From Calendula officinalis (Eukaryota; Streptophyta; Magnoliopsida; Asterales; Asteraceae), in NCBI GenBank assembly GCA_963853835.1, contig OY970824.1, forward strand, positions 77,510,372-77,574,371: a DNA stretch of 64,000 nt, read 5' to 3'. This document shows positions 22,066 through 34,644 of the stretch, piece by piece. Under the pieces are notes generated by a model that was not told the DNA's origin, did no database searches, and saw only the letters and a program-made list of their open reading frames with translations. Both the position numbers and the translations under genes were made by a program. How positions within the stretch are numbered: position 1 is the stretch's first letter; every line of letters starts with the position of its first letter.

Positions 22066-22705
22066 TTCCTCCGATTCAAAATAAGTACTATACTTTTACT
22101 TTTACGCTTTTTGATGCAAAACATTGTAATAATCACTTTCACGTTTTTTGATGCAAAACATTGTACTTCCTCCGTTTCAAAATAAGTGATACAAATTAGT
22201 TTTCACATTTTTTGAGGTAAAAGATTGCAATGAAGGTTAAATTAGATAGTTAGTGACTAAGGGGTCCCACATATTATGATTAAAGTGAGTTTAATGATAT
22301 TTAAAAGTAAAAGTAAGGGTAAATGCGTAATTTCACTTTATTAAAGGAGATAGTTAGTTGGTATGGGTCCAACTATATTTTACTAAATAAGGAAAGTTTC
22401 AAAGTGTATCACTTATTTTGAAAAACCCCAAAATGGAAAGTGTATCGTTTATTTTGAAACGGAGGAAGTAATAGAGATTATGATGGATTAAAAAGGATAA
22501 TTAGTGAAGAAAGGTCCCACAATATAATATTTGCTTTATTGAAGAAAGAGAAAGTAAATTAGGTAATTTTAATGATTTTTAATAAAGTTAAGTAGGGATA
22601 AAATGATAATTTTATATATAAAAATTACCAAATAAGGAAAGTGTAACACTTATTTTGAATCACTCATATAAGGAAAGTGTAACACTTATTTTGAATCAGA
22701 GAAAG
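22066..22705. mobile_element. Nested Stowaway pair (one inside another)
   Basis: The outer element has ends TTCCTCCGATTCAAAATAAG and complement (to 22705). Within it at 22166-22468 is a complete second copy, ends CTTCCTCCGTTTCAAAATAA with TA on each side. Just before the inner copy the outer body has a short local duplication, with CACGTTTTTTGATGCAAAAC following an almost identical line. Both belong to the family of 1330-1643. Confidence 0.85.
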
Positions 22706-23230
22706 TACTAGTAATAAACTAAAGCTTTATCATTCTTATTTACAAATGCATACGTAATAAAGTTCATTAATAACTACGTAATAAATATATGTATTCCTTT
22801 CATTAATAAAAGATCTTTATAAGTTAATTGAACACTTCTAAATCACATAACAAACCCAAATACGAATCTTAAATTTTGGTAGATATTAATAAGATGTTCA
22901 CAAACTGACATTGTGTTTTAATGGATGCTAAGGAAATTTTGGTTGTTGAATTGAGCTGCTTGCTTATGAACATGGTGTTACTAAGACTTCAGCTTCTTCT
23001 TTTTTTTATAATCCAAATTCATTTTCTGATTAATCCATTAATTTACTCATCCTTCAGAAATATTATTGATACTTTATGTAGATTTTTAACCATTGTCAAT
23101 ATTGAATTCTAATTTTCTCCGCCACTCTCATTTCTGGAATTCTGTAAGTCGAACACACACGAATAGTGTTAAAATGGTAAATCGGTTAACAGGATAATAG
23201 TAACAAATAACTGATTAATTGACAGCGAAC

Positions 23231-23332
<102 letters not shown>

Positions 23333-23884
23333 GGATTAGTATTTCATCCAAAAGTCGACGTCTAGATTAAACATCCATGTCATCCATCGTTGACCATTCT
23401 GAAGGTTCGAGGTGGTGATACCAATGTGACTAGTGTTGAATGCAACTAAATTGGTCCATTGGTGAGGGCATGGAACGGGTCCATGACTAGCTAGTTTTTT
23501 TAGCATGCCACCCGTAGTCCGTTAGTTGATTTCTAGTTTATTATTTGTTTTTTAGATCTCTAATCAATGAAATATCGATTTGGTGCAGGTTGGCAAAAAT
23601 GTTGATAAGACCAAGTGGGTTCTTTTTGGAGGACATCATGTCTTCTAACAAAAGATAAATATGGATCGATTAAGAGGGTTTATGTGGTTTGCGAAGGAGA
23701 CCAGGTTATGGACCAAGAATTTCAAAGATTTGTCATAAAAGATAGTCCCCCAAACGAAGTAAAATCCTTTCCCGGAGCTGGTCATATGATCATGTTGTCA
23801 AAATCCCGAGATCTATCCCGGTTATTTGAAGGCGATAGTACCCATGAGTATACATATCGTGTGTTTTACAATAAACCACAGTGA

Positions 23885-24260
23885 TTTTATTTTATTTTAT
23901 TTTTTGAACAACAAAAAAAAAAGACAACTTTCAGGGAGCCGCCGCAGGGACTCGAACACGAGACCTGGAGGATTTAGGGCAGCGTGATTAATAAACCAGA
24001 GTAATTATAGATAATGAATATGCTACATCATGTATATTGTTTGTTTCGCACTATTATGAGCTTGAAAACTTGCTAACTTTCGGTTTATCAACAATTGGGG
24101 TCATCTTAGCGCGGCACATTCCCTGAAGCTGTATAATTCTAAGAACTTTAAAGCAAATGTTTATCCTTCATAATCCAAAGCTTGTACGCTAGTAATATTA
24201 AGGTCAAAGTCTTAACTAAGGGAAAAATTATAGTAGATCTAGGGGCTGATAACAAAAATA
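23885..24260 (-). other. tRNA-like (SINE-type) fragment and flank
   Basis: On the minus strand 23945-23966 reads AGGTCTCGTGTTCGAGTCCC, a B-box-like stretch as in tRNA-derived SINEs, near a run of A at about 23911-23920. No A-box or clear ends are seen. The rest is unremarkable. Confidence 0.35.
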
Positions 24261-24467
24261 TTGTTTCTCCTTCGTAGACTCATCGAAAAAGGGCTTGATT
24301 TAATCTTACAAACCCTGATGTGGGCTATCAGTCAATTCCGGAACTCAGTTATATTCGACGCCAAAAAGTCTAGCAGATTGGGCCTCATGGCTAATTCTTT
24401 CAAATGGATTTGTAATTGGGCCTCTTCTAAAATTTCTTGTCATCCATCTTTTTTTTCCCGTTACTAA
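24261..24467 (+). mobile_element. LINE ORF2 C-terminal remnant
   Basis: A frame ending at 24467 reads LMWAISQFRNSVIFDAKKSS and then SFKWICNWASSK. This resembles the last part of plant LINE reverse transcriptases after the zinc-knuckle region (W-x-x-x-x-RN-x-x-x-F then an SF-x-W-I block). Only the tail is present, consistent with 5'-truncated insertion. No clear poly(A) or target duplication was identified. Confidence 0.5.
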
Positions 24468-24731
24468 CATCTAATATAATGTTTATTTGATTTAAATTTT
24501 ATTTATAAGGACACACGTAATTTATTCAGTTGTCTTACTATTTACTGCCCATTTTAAACGTGTATGCTAGTGCATAGTCCAAGGACTATATAAATTCGTA
24601 ACAAAATCAATCTTTCGATTATTTTCATGGAAACACATGCTCCAATTCACATATACATGTATAAATCAACTATAAAGTACACAATTACCACAAAGATCGA
24701 AACATTAAGATCCAATAATACAAGACAGTAG

Positions 24732-26397
24732 CTAATTAAGATTTAAATCTCGGAGTTCCTGGAGAGTCATCGGAGACACATATTTCGGGTCACCTGCTAG
24801 CAATTGTTTTGAAATGAGCACATTTGCAGCTTCACTAGGGTGGTAAGGATCCCAAAACACATGTTTATCTCGGTCATCACACAAACTCGATGTCGGGCCA
24901 CACGGAATTATCCCTGCATACTGACCTCCGTTCCCGCAACATGCTTTGCTCGCGGTTTTAAATCCTATCATCATTAAAAAATATGATTTAAGATATATAA
25001 CTTGTAGTAGAAAATTAGATAGAAAAATGCATGTAGTTGATTAATCCTAACCATATTTTGCATAATTTGTGATGAGCTCCATGACTAAGTCGTAGACATT
25101 AGCATGAACAAAGGTAGCCCCGGGGAGATTGTCATTTAATTGTGCGACCAAATCCTTCAATTTAGCATTGTATTGAAGCGCGAGTTGATTAGGTAACGCT
25201 ACACATTCGTCCTCGTTCAATTGATTGATTGTTTTTTGATATGGAATACATCCGATCGGTCCTACATTTCCTATGATGAATTTCCGTGCGTCCAATTGAT
25301 AAAGTCTCTGCAATCAATTTCACGCACGAAAATTATTAAATATTTGTTATTAAAAGGTCTTTGGCTTAGCAGTACTTGAAGTTTACTGTGGTGACTTACA
25401 GTAAGTTGACCTTTAAGGTGGTCAAGGAGATCGTCGACAAAGGAATCGGGACTCTCTGAAACCCTAGCTCCAATCGAGAGAACGGGAAGCAAATAATTGT
25501 TAAGAAAGTCGTTAGATCCAATCGTGATCGAGAAGATTGATTTCTTCATGACGTGTTCTCTTGCTTTCGAAGCACCAAGAAGTTTATCAATCTGTTTTCT
25601 TGTAATGTTGAAGTAATCAATCTGGATATCCATCGATAATCGATTCACCTATAAAAGCAAACCACATAATAATTAGCGTCAACGTATAAATAATTTTGTC
25701 GCGCTTATACAAAGCTTACAAACTTAAAGAGATTTGCTAGGCGATAACGTTAAGTTTTTTTTTTTCTTTGGATAATTAGTAGCGACAAAAATGTAAATTT
25801 AAATTAGAACGTGTAAACTAATAATCCACGATCCTTGTAATTTTCTTTTTTATTTTGTTTTTAACTTGTTGCTAGATTTTTAATGCAATTTCCCGTTAAA
25901 TAAAAACTTACAAAAATTCTCCCGGTGGCATTCATAATTCCTCCACCACCGGAGGCGTAATTCACGCCGTATAATATAACTTGTCCGGTGGAATTCGGAT
26001 CCAAAAATGGCACGGCGTAGTGTTGTTGCCCAAGTTCCTCCCCTACAAATTAACCAAAGTAACTTTTGATTAGAATATGTACAAATTATTATTTAACAAT
26101 GAAAAGGAATGAATTTATGATCTTACCGATGATATCTCCGATGGTTCTACCGTTGGTATACCGACCGGTTGGTTTACCTCCGGATGCTTTAAAATCAATT
26201 CCGTTAGGTTTGATGTCAGCTTTAGATAACGTTTGCAAAAAGTTATTATTTCCGGCATCCACCAATGAGTCGCCAAAGATATAAGAAGCTCCTAAAGCAC
26301 TGCCTCCATCGTCAGCAGCGGCAGCAATGGTGAAACCAATGAAAAATACTAAAGCTGCAACCATGTGGTTAAAAGCTTGAGCATAATTAGAAGCCAT
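24732..26397 (-). CDS. GDSL esterase/lipase
   Basis: A secreted serine hydrolase of the plant GDSL (SGNH) family, acting on acyl esters; the substrate cannot be told from sequence. Five exons on the minus strand: 26397-26127, 26042-25912, 25648-25400, 25307-25052 and 24964-24732, totalling 379 residues, normal for the family. The N-terminus has a signal peptide (AALVFFIGFTIAAAAD). Block I is FGDSLVDAGNNN with the catalytic Ser, block II GVNYASGGGGIMN, block III ITIGSNDFLNN, and block V DPYHPSEAAN with the catalytic Asp and His. NGRTIGDIIGEELGQ and GPIGCIPYQ are also typical. All splice junctions are GT-AG and in frame; nothing is broken. The start is the first ATG in frame and gives the signal peptide directly. 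Confidence 0.96.
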
Positions 26398-28248
26398 TAA
26401 TTAATGGTGGTGAAATGAATTGAAGTCTGAATGAAGAGGGAGGTTAGAGCTTTATATTTGTTGTAAGTTGTAATAGTGAAAATGGAGGTGTGTTTGGTAA
26501 GACCTGATGGAGGTTGTTGATCAACCATAAGAATCGTCACTAATGTCTTTACCTGTTTTGACTAACTAGAATACCAGCTTTTAGGACATATCGTTGTCTT
26601 TTATGAATATTGTGACTGCAGCAACCATGCTGGTCAAAGTATCATGTCGTGATGTATGTCACCTAGTGTTTTCATAACAATTTCTGAATCTTCGCATGAC
26701 CATCTGACAAAATACTTATTCAAATTGTATTTTCTTGTTTGTTTTTGTTTTGATGACTGAAATTCAAAAATTGTTATTTTTATCCAAATTCGCATATAAG
26801 TTACTTATTTATATGTCTACTTAATTATATGCAAATGTAGATATGCCCGTGGTCGGCTGGTGCAAGGAAATTATTATATGTTTGGTTTCATATGATATGA
26901 GATTTTGGAATATATAACGCATACGTCTTTAGTCTTTTGTAGTTCAACAAAAATCATACTATATTTTCTTTTATTTCTTTATTTTTTATTATTATTTTAT
27001 TTTTATTTTTGAACCGCAAATTCTTTTATTACGTATTAGTGTTGATAATGTATAATGTGTTCTGATTTAATAAACATGCCTCACTACATGACACGTGGAA
27101 ACATTTTACGGGAAAAATTATCATTAAACGTACATTTTCTGCTAACACAAATAAAAAAATGTATTTTTTTTATTCTGGAAGGGTGGAGTAATTAAAAGTT
27201 ATACCAACGTACCAATAGTTAAACATGGCAGACATTTTAAACCGAAACTGGTATTTAAGAGCAAATTTCTTTTTGTATGTTCAAAAGTACTTGTATTAGA
27301 TTAAATTTTATTGATTCATTTATAACTTTTTTATAATAACAACCATAAATGACGTCTTTAAAAATAATTTATATGCATTTAATTGTGCTATTTTATTGCT
27401 AAAGGTTTTGGTTACTAAATAATTGGCATTTAAGATACCACACTACCACATTATTAGCATTAAAAGTATATGCCGTTACCAAAGGGTTTATATCCTAGCG
27501 GTATGTATTATGCAGTGTTTATGATGTCCCATATTGTTGTGGATTCAAATCTCGTTGTCAATAAAAAGGTGTAAAATTAAGAGGTGTGTGTTAAAAAAAA
27601 AGTATATGTTGTTATTGAAACACATAATTTTATTAACATTACCTTTAAAAATTCATAACTCCGGTATCTGACTTCCTCCTTTCTTCAATGTTTTAATATC
27701 CTACTTGGATTGATCGGTCGAAACGATTGGGAAACGGAAAGGGGCCAAATCAAACGAATTAACATTTTGTATTTAAAATAATCAACCAATGAACTTACAA
27801 TGAACAGTATATTATTACGAGTACTAAAAAACTTTGACAGCATCCCACATAATTCAGCCCGGTGCACGCTTCACACTTCAGGCTCGGACTGTCGGTGGAT
27901 GAAAATGGTTCGAGACCCAACTCAAAGTCTCAAACCATTTGTCAAAGCCCAAAACCAAACTCAGGCGTAGTTATATTCAAGATCGTTTAGGTTTCTTTTT
28001 TTTTTTTAAAACGTACAGATAATGATTTGAGATTTGGATATCAAAAGTTTGTAGGTTAATAGTATAAGGTGTTGAAAGTTGTTGACTATTACCTTATGGT
28101 TATGGTTTTAAATCCAGTTATGAACAATATAATGTAGATTTATGAAATAGTTTAGAGTTGTGTGTCCAGTTTGATCAAAAAAATTGATATATTTGGATAA
28201 ATATATTAATTATTTATTTATGGTTAATAAATTTCTCCTAAATTATTA
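26398..28248. other. Intergenic, no gene seen
   Basis: GDSL promoter side followed by AT-rich DNA. At about 27490-27590 a stretch with TGGATTCAAATCTCGTTGTC resembles a degraded tRNA-like B-box. At about 27870-27960 there are short GC-richer fragments. No open frame is convincing. Confidence 0.45.
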
Positions 28249-28500
28249 CTCCCTCCGTCCCATAAGAAAGTTTACATTTCATTTGGGTACAATCTTTTAG
28301 GAGATAGTTAGTGGTGGTGTCCTTTGTAATACTTTTGATTAAAATATAGCGTTAGATTGGAGAGAGAAAGTGTTTTATTGGTGGAATTATTGGTAATAAT
28401 ATTATTTTGTTAGGTGGTCCTCTCAAATTTGAGAAATATAAACTTTTTTGTAGGACAAAATTTTAAGTGAAATGTAAACTTTTTTATGGGACGGAGGGAG
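28249..28500. mobile_element. Stowaway-like MITE, CTCCCTCCGTCCCATAAG family
   Basis: Ends CTCCCTCCGTCCCATAAGAA and its near-complement (TTTTTATGGGACGGAGGGAG) with TA flanks, 252 bp. The interior has GATAGTTAGTGGTGG and AATATTATTTTG, related in style to 55134-55388. Confidence 0.85.
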
Positions 28501-29014
28501 TAATTTCATAACAACGGTAACGTTATCAAAAGGTAAACTAAAACTACTAATCTATCTCTTTTCAACTTATATTGTTATCTTCCAATCCAATTTTTGGGTA
28601 ATAAATTGTATCCCCATAGTTATGTAATTTAATTCATGAATAATAAATAGATTTAGTGGTTGCATGCATTAGTATTGAATCGTTCATATTTCTATGCTTT
28701 GTGTTTTAAGAATGGTTGTTGTGGAATAGAAAATATATATGTTAGTGATAAAGTTGGTACAATTCTCTATTTATTTTTAGTGTACCAAACAAGAGAAATG
28801 ATTCCCTGTGACAATTCTCTATTTAAGTTTCTGTGCTACCAAACAGAGGAGTCAATTCTCATTCTCAGTCCAATTCTCTTTTTCTGCAATTTTATTCTCT
28901 GCAATTTCTCTGCAATTTCATTCTCTGTACCAAACGTACCCTTCCATTTTCCAATTTGTTATCGAAAGGTAAACTAAAACTACAAATTGGTTTTTTTTTT
29001 CTTAAAATAACAAG
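28501..29014. repeat. Repetitive stretch with ACCAAAC/GCAATTTC motifs
   Basis: Between about 28740 and 28945 short units such as GTACCAAAC, CAATTCTCT and TCTGCAATTT recur (TGCAATTTTATTCTC, TGCAATTTCTC, TGCAATTTCATTCTC). It looks like a small foldback or MITE remnant. Open frames here are low-complexity and not taken as genes. Confidence 0.35.
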
Positions 29015-29019
29015 TTACC

Positions 29020-30672
29020 TGTAACGACCCGAAATTTGTAAATAAATAAATTGTACAAAAATATGATAAATATGGATAATTCATTTAAAACAAGTAGGAA
29101 TTGGTTTCGTGTCGTTTGGACACCGTATGAGAAAGTTTTGGGCAAAACCGGGTCGAGACTTGAGAGAAAAACTGCAACCTGGGCTGCTGGGTGAGTTCGC
29201 GGCGCGAACCTAGGTTCGCGATCGCGAGGATGAGGCAGTGAGTTGGGGGTCTAGCCGTGAGGAGTTCCCGATCCAGCTCCCGATCGCGAAAAAGGCGGGT
29301 CCGAATGAGTTCGCGGCGCGAACTCCTAGTTCACGGCGCGAACTTTGCGGCTGGTGTATAAAAACGTAAATGCAGCCTTTAATGCTCATTTAAAACCCTA
29401 GAAAACTCTCTCAGCTATTGTGTACGATTTTGAGCATAAAGTGGCGATTGGAGCTTAATCTTCACTAAATCTTGGTGATTCTTGCTCCTAGTTGAAGAAC
29501 AAAGGTAAATCTTCATCTCTCTTGGGTTTTTAGCCATAGATTCAAGTAGGGAAAGCTTGAATCTCAAACCCTAATTTTGGGTTTGTTCATAAATGGTTAA
29601 ATGGAAGTTGTATAACTTATATCTATGGTATTTTAACAAGGAAAATGTGTTTATGAAATGGATCTATGAAAATATGAAGGTTTTTGGAATTAGGGTTTGG
29701 TAATTTGGGGAAATATGATGCTAGTAGTTGACTAGCCATGGAATATGTAGTTAGTATTGATGTTTGATGTAAAACATTGTATTGGTTTTGGTATTAGGTC
29801 ATTTGGTGGAAGAACTTGAGGTATTCAAGTCTTGAGAAGGGATAATTTTGTTCAAGAGGCATATCTTGAAGTAAGCTTGACTAAGGTGGTACATGTGAAC
29901 TTTCAAAACTGAGTACATAGCTAGTAAGTGTTTTATGTTTACATGTTTTATCGAGTCTATAAGTAATTGAGTTAATTATGTGATTACTAATGAATTGATT
30001 ATGTGATGATGAATTGATTAATTGATTAAGAAATGATGGAGCTATAAGCTCATGATGATAAGTGATAAATGATGATGATGATTATGATGTCTCTAGGGCC
30101 ATGATAGATTGGAGGCATTCCGGTTATTATGGTTCCTTAAGGTTAGTAGTAGATTGGAGGCATTCCAATTACCCAATAACTATGAGTCCCGGTAGATTGG
30201 AGGCATTCCAGTTACGTGGATATGACGGTCTTGATAGATTGGAGGCATTCCGATTATCTTGACATTGGCCAATGATGAAAGAAATGAAGTGACTCGAATG
30301 AATTTAATAATATTATTATGATATAAATGATATTATGTGACTAGTTATTTATCGGGTCTAAAACTCATGTATCTCACGAGGCAATTTTGTCTCACGTACT
30401 ATGTTTGTGTTTTGCTATGTACTCAGGTTCGGGATCGAAGATTTAGGAGGCCCGTTTAGAGAGGAGGCCTTGTTGAGATTAGCTTGGTGTTCATAGTTGG
30501 AGTCCTTATCCTATGGCTTAGATATATTTTGTAACACCGTTTTTGTAAACTCTGATAATCTCAAACAAGAAACCTTTTAGTTTTTGTAAATTCGGTATTT
30601 GACATCGATACATTATTACATATTTGGGATGAAATGTTATTTAAATATTGTTTTGAAAATTGAGGTGTTACA
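29020..30672 (+). mobile_element. Solo LTR with perfect 5-bp target duplication
   Basis: Starts TGTAACGACCC and ends GAGGTGTTACA (TG...CA with matching TGTAAC/GTTACA). Flanks are TTACC at 29015-29019 and 30673-30677. No internal region, primer site or second LTR is present, so it is a recombinational solo LTR of 1653 bp. A TATA box (TATAAAAA, 29357-29364) sits after a CpG-rich segment. A four-fold TAGATTGGAGGCATTCC repeat lies at 30105-30252. Gypsy origin is likely by style but not provable without internal sequence. Confidence 0.88.
30105..30252 (+). repeat. Four-unit minisatellite inside the solo LTR
   Basis: TAGATTGGAGGCATTCC begins at 30105, 30150, 30193 and 30235 (period 45, 43, 42), each followed by an A/G-TTA variant and a diverged spacer. 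Cores are identical and spacers are not, so the 17-bp core looks conserved beyond simple duplication. Confidence 0.85.
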
Positions 30673-30677
30673 TTACC

Positions 30678-31279
30678 GAAATTTAAATTAGTTTTGGCTT
30701 ACTCAGTTTACAATTTTTTTTGTTTATTTGGACCATTAAAAGAAAACTTCATGTCATGTTTCCGTCGTTAACCAATCACATGAGACCTTATAAATCGATG
30801 TCATAGTGGTAATTTATTAAAGTGGTAAATGACGTACCATAATTTTGTATCACATTTGAGCCAATAACCAAAAGATGCTTTTGTGTCTGTTTCGAGTCAT
30901 TAGGTTATTGTCATGTCACGATTTAATGATTTATCAAGTAAGCAAGTTGCCAAAAAATCAATCTTTTAATAATCCAATTAAACACATTTTTTTAGATTGT
31001 AGGGTACATAGGCAATACGACAGCAAGTATTTTATGCAACTATTTTTGTGGCAAGTAAAAGTTATCCAGTTACATATTTTTTCTAACAATGGTATGAGAT
31101 CAAAACCCGTTACCTCTACAAACATTACCTCCAGGCTATCAGGATTATACAACCAAACAAAGATAATATAAATACAATTATATCACCTAACATTTGATTC
31201 ATTTTACAATTCTATAATACAACTCAATCAAAACAGCTACCAAATCAAACTGGCTTTTTATGTACATTCTGAAGAACAA
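30678..31279. other. 3' flank of the XLG gene, no gene seen
   Basis: AT-rich intergenic sequence next to the XLG stop codon, and probably its 3' UTR below 31280. No convincing frame or repeat. Confidence 0.45.
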
Positions 31280-34200
31280 TCACTGGGAGTTAAAACTTTC
31301 TTCAGAGCTATAAAACGAGTATTCATTCACGTTAAAACTCGGTTTTTCTTCATCCCATTTAAGTATCTCTCTTGCATATTTTAGCGTTTGATCAACACTA
31401 TTCGGATCTAACCCTTTCACAACCGAAACAAACAGTTTCCGATCAGTAGTCGATGAATATAACTTCTTGAATTTTGCAGCAACATAATGTGAAGCCATTT
31501 GTCCCATAGAAGGACTATGATTAATATTGTTGGTACTATACAATTTATTATGGCTGTTTCGGCTAACTATCGGTTGGAAATCATTGAACCAATCACAAGT
31601 AGTTAGAGAAACGCGTTCGAGTTTTTCCTCGAAAACATCGAATTTGTTTAGTACGAGGAGAAATTCCGTCTGATCGTAAGTCGGGTGTGTCACAATACTT
31701 GTGAAAAACTTCTTGTTTAGCAACATTTTGTTAACCGAATTCCCGTCTGAATCGGTTGCAAACTGATCGAAATCGCTTAACGAGACACATAAGATAACAA
31801 CTCGAACGTCTTCAAACATTTCTAACCATTTGCAGTTTTCTCCATAGCCTCGTGCTTGTACTCGTATTAGTTGGAACCTGATTAAATTGGTATATATTAT
31901 AATATATTTTTGAAAAAAAAAAAGGAAAAAGATTATAATTTGTTTAACGAACCTGAGTAAGGAATTAAGTTGATCATTTGTGTCATTGCTTTCATCAGGT
32001 AATTGGGGGAATGAGAAATCAAGACTAGAAAGACCATTTGAAGATGTAACATGTTCGGCATATAAAATATCCACATCTGAAGGTGTATAATCTGCTTTCG
32101 ATATATTAACAGCCTAATAACATATCAAATTTAAAGGTTAGTTAACGAAATAAAAATATTAAAAAATAATACTCCGTATTTATTATTTACCTGCTCTAAG
32201 AAATAACTAGAAACAGTGGGGAGTGTTTCTAATTCGTTTCGTCTTTTATATGTAGCCTGCATTGCTGGATGATTCCATAGTTCTTCAACAACGGGTGCAT
32301 ATTCCCGTGTGGCAGCTGGGAAAATATCTTCTAAATTACCAGCAACCATAGTTTTAAGCAGCCAATCAGAAAATGTTTTTAATCTTGGTGGAATTGAATA
32401 AATCGTTTTATCATTATCCGCAACAGCATTTCCTGTTAATAACCAGAAATTTCTCTTAAGATTTGTCGAGTAAAATATTGTTTAAAAAATAAAAAATACC
32501 TACCAGTAGATTCAATATATTTCATTTTGTTGAATTCTTCATCTTCAAAACGCTCACGTCCTTCTAGAAGAATCCCGAGGTAACCGTACACGTTGGTTTG
32601 GATTATAAATTTGATACTTTCACGTTCTTCATCTGTAAACGGGATCTCTTTATACAGAATTTTTGCCTGATAATTAAAAATATTTCATCATCATCATATT
32701 ATAAGACATGAGTAATGGAAATTAGAAGAACAAAAGTTGGAATTACCTGCTTGAAAATGGTACTTGTACCAGATCCACAACATCCAATTAGAAGAAGTTT
32801 TCTGGGTGCAGTTTGGTCAAAGTAGTCTGGTAATGTTTGACCAAATGAGTTACTCAATTGTTCTCCAGTGGGAAAATTTGTTTTAGATGGTACTGGGAGT
32901 GACAGTACAGCACAAACCAGTTTTGTTCCAGCCTGAAAAACAAATTATATTTTTAAATAACAATTAAATCAAACTTAAAACATCTAGAAAAATAAAAATA
33001 AAAAACAAAAAACTCACTTTTCCCCAAATATATCCTCTGGTATTTTTCTGTCCTTCTTCCTGATACGAACCATCATCGTTCACCCAAAAGTGCGGGTTAC
33101 CGGCACACTGGACTCCAGAAAGCTGTAACATTTTACATAACATAATTATCAAATTATATATTTAATCTAACATTTTAAAACAAATAAATTATACAAACCT
33201 GTAGCATTCTTAGCTCAACTTTTGTTATTTCCCGACCATTTATAAAAACACCCGTGTTTCCGTTGCTAGCATCCGGTAAAATTGGTGCACCGACGTTTAA
33301 ATGAGGACTGATAATCTTTGAAGGCTTCTCACCTTCCTGTTTAAAATAAAAAATCAAAACCAAAATTTATATTAAAAGTTGATTAACATCATATTACAAG
33401 AAATTAATAAGTTCTTAAAATTAATAAATCGTCACCTTTCCCCAAAGACCGGATACTTTATCATACCAATAATTTCCAGGTTTAAGCTTTTTTGGGGGAT
33501 TTGGGCAGTTTTGCAAAATAGCAAGTTCTTCATGACAAAGTGGTTTTCCATTTACACAAACGTATTCGGATGGTAATTGATTAACAGGACATAGTTTTTC
33601 AGCTTTCATTACTTGCATAATTTCCAAGCTGTTAAGTAGTCGTTTTAGCATTCGAGAACATTTTCCCAATTTACCCCTCTTTGATTCATCAATGGAGTAT
33701 CCAATACAAGTAACACATTTTCTTCCTTCTGGCATTGACCCCATTGCTCTAAGCACACAATTAACACAATATTTTGCATTACAAACTATGCACACTTCTT
33801 TTTCTGTAAACCTGTTTCCTTTAAGGCATCGATAACAAACCCCTTTTCGTGTTTTTAACTCTGGTTCTCTTTTAACCTCAGGTTGAGCTTGGCTAACATC
33901 CTCAAGAAAATCTTCATCTTCAGACACAATATCACGGAAAGTGGTCAACGGGTTTTTCCTCAAGTCAACAGATTCATCTTTACAATCTCCAGTTTTGAGA
34001 GAAGAGACCCGAGAAGATGGATACTCGAAGCTTAATCTCGACCCGTTTGAGGCCCAATCAGGATCGTTGAAATCTAGGCTTTCTTTGCACGCGTTTGAAG
34101 CTCCAAACGCAAGAGAGTTTCCAGAAAAATCACGAGATTTATCAAAACTATCGGAGAACCCTAAAGTACCTGAACTCTCACCCCTAGCTGATAACTCATA

Positions 34201-34644
34201 TGAATGATCATGACTCACAGTTGTACTATCAATTATATCTAAAAATTCACCTGAACTAACAAACACATCAGGATTACTAGAACTCCTTTCTTCAAACCCA
34301 CCGTCGTGTGCCGGAGATACACCTAACCCCAGGTCTTTCGAAACAGAATCATTACAATTACCGTTACAGTTTTCATCATTTCTAAAGGAAATCACTGAAG
34401 TAGGAGAAATAATAGTTTCCGTAGTACCTAATTTGGTATACTTGGTAGGGATGTCGGATGCTAGTATAGGTTGCACAACAGGCATAGAGAGTTTACCACT
34501 GTGACAAGAACTTGGAACAACTGCAGCTACCGGAATCTTATGAATATCAATCGGAACAGCTCGTGGAAGACCGTGATGTGGTATCGGAGGACCTTCGTAT
34601 TCTAAAGCAAACGAGTATGGTGCTCCTCCGTCGTCGGAAACCAT
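31280..34644 (-). CDS. XLG: Extra-large guanine nucleotide-binding protein (XLG)
   Basis: Plant-specific G-alpha-like protein that works with G-beta-gamma in immunity and growth, at the plasma membrane and nucleus. Eight exons on the minus strand: 34644-33436, 33336-33199, 33122-33018, 32932-32747, 32666-32504, 32432-32191, 32113-31953 and 31877-31280; all junctions are in frame and give 933 residues. The long N-terminal half opens with SFALEYEGPPIPHHGLPRAV. A cysteine-rich part (CYRCLKGNRFTEKEVCIVC, about residues 270-315) follows. The C-terminal G-alpha domain has the P-loop GCCGSGTSTIFKQ (about 505-517), NKFD as G4, and an EYxxA-like end. XLGs are 850-890 residues in Arabidopsis, so this one is slightly long. 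The N-terminus looks closer to XLG1/XLG3 than XLG2, with moderate certainty. A 109-codon upstream frame overlaps the start codon as TAATG. Confidence 0.95.

Noticed and set aside
28660..29024. Two overlapping frames near 28.8 kb
   Set aside because: Arise from short CAATTCTC/TGCAATTT repeats; no conserved domain.
30062..30262. 66-codon frame with repeated DWRHS/RLEAF
   Set aside because: Translation of the LTR minisatellite in two frames.
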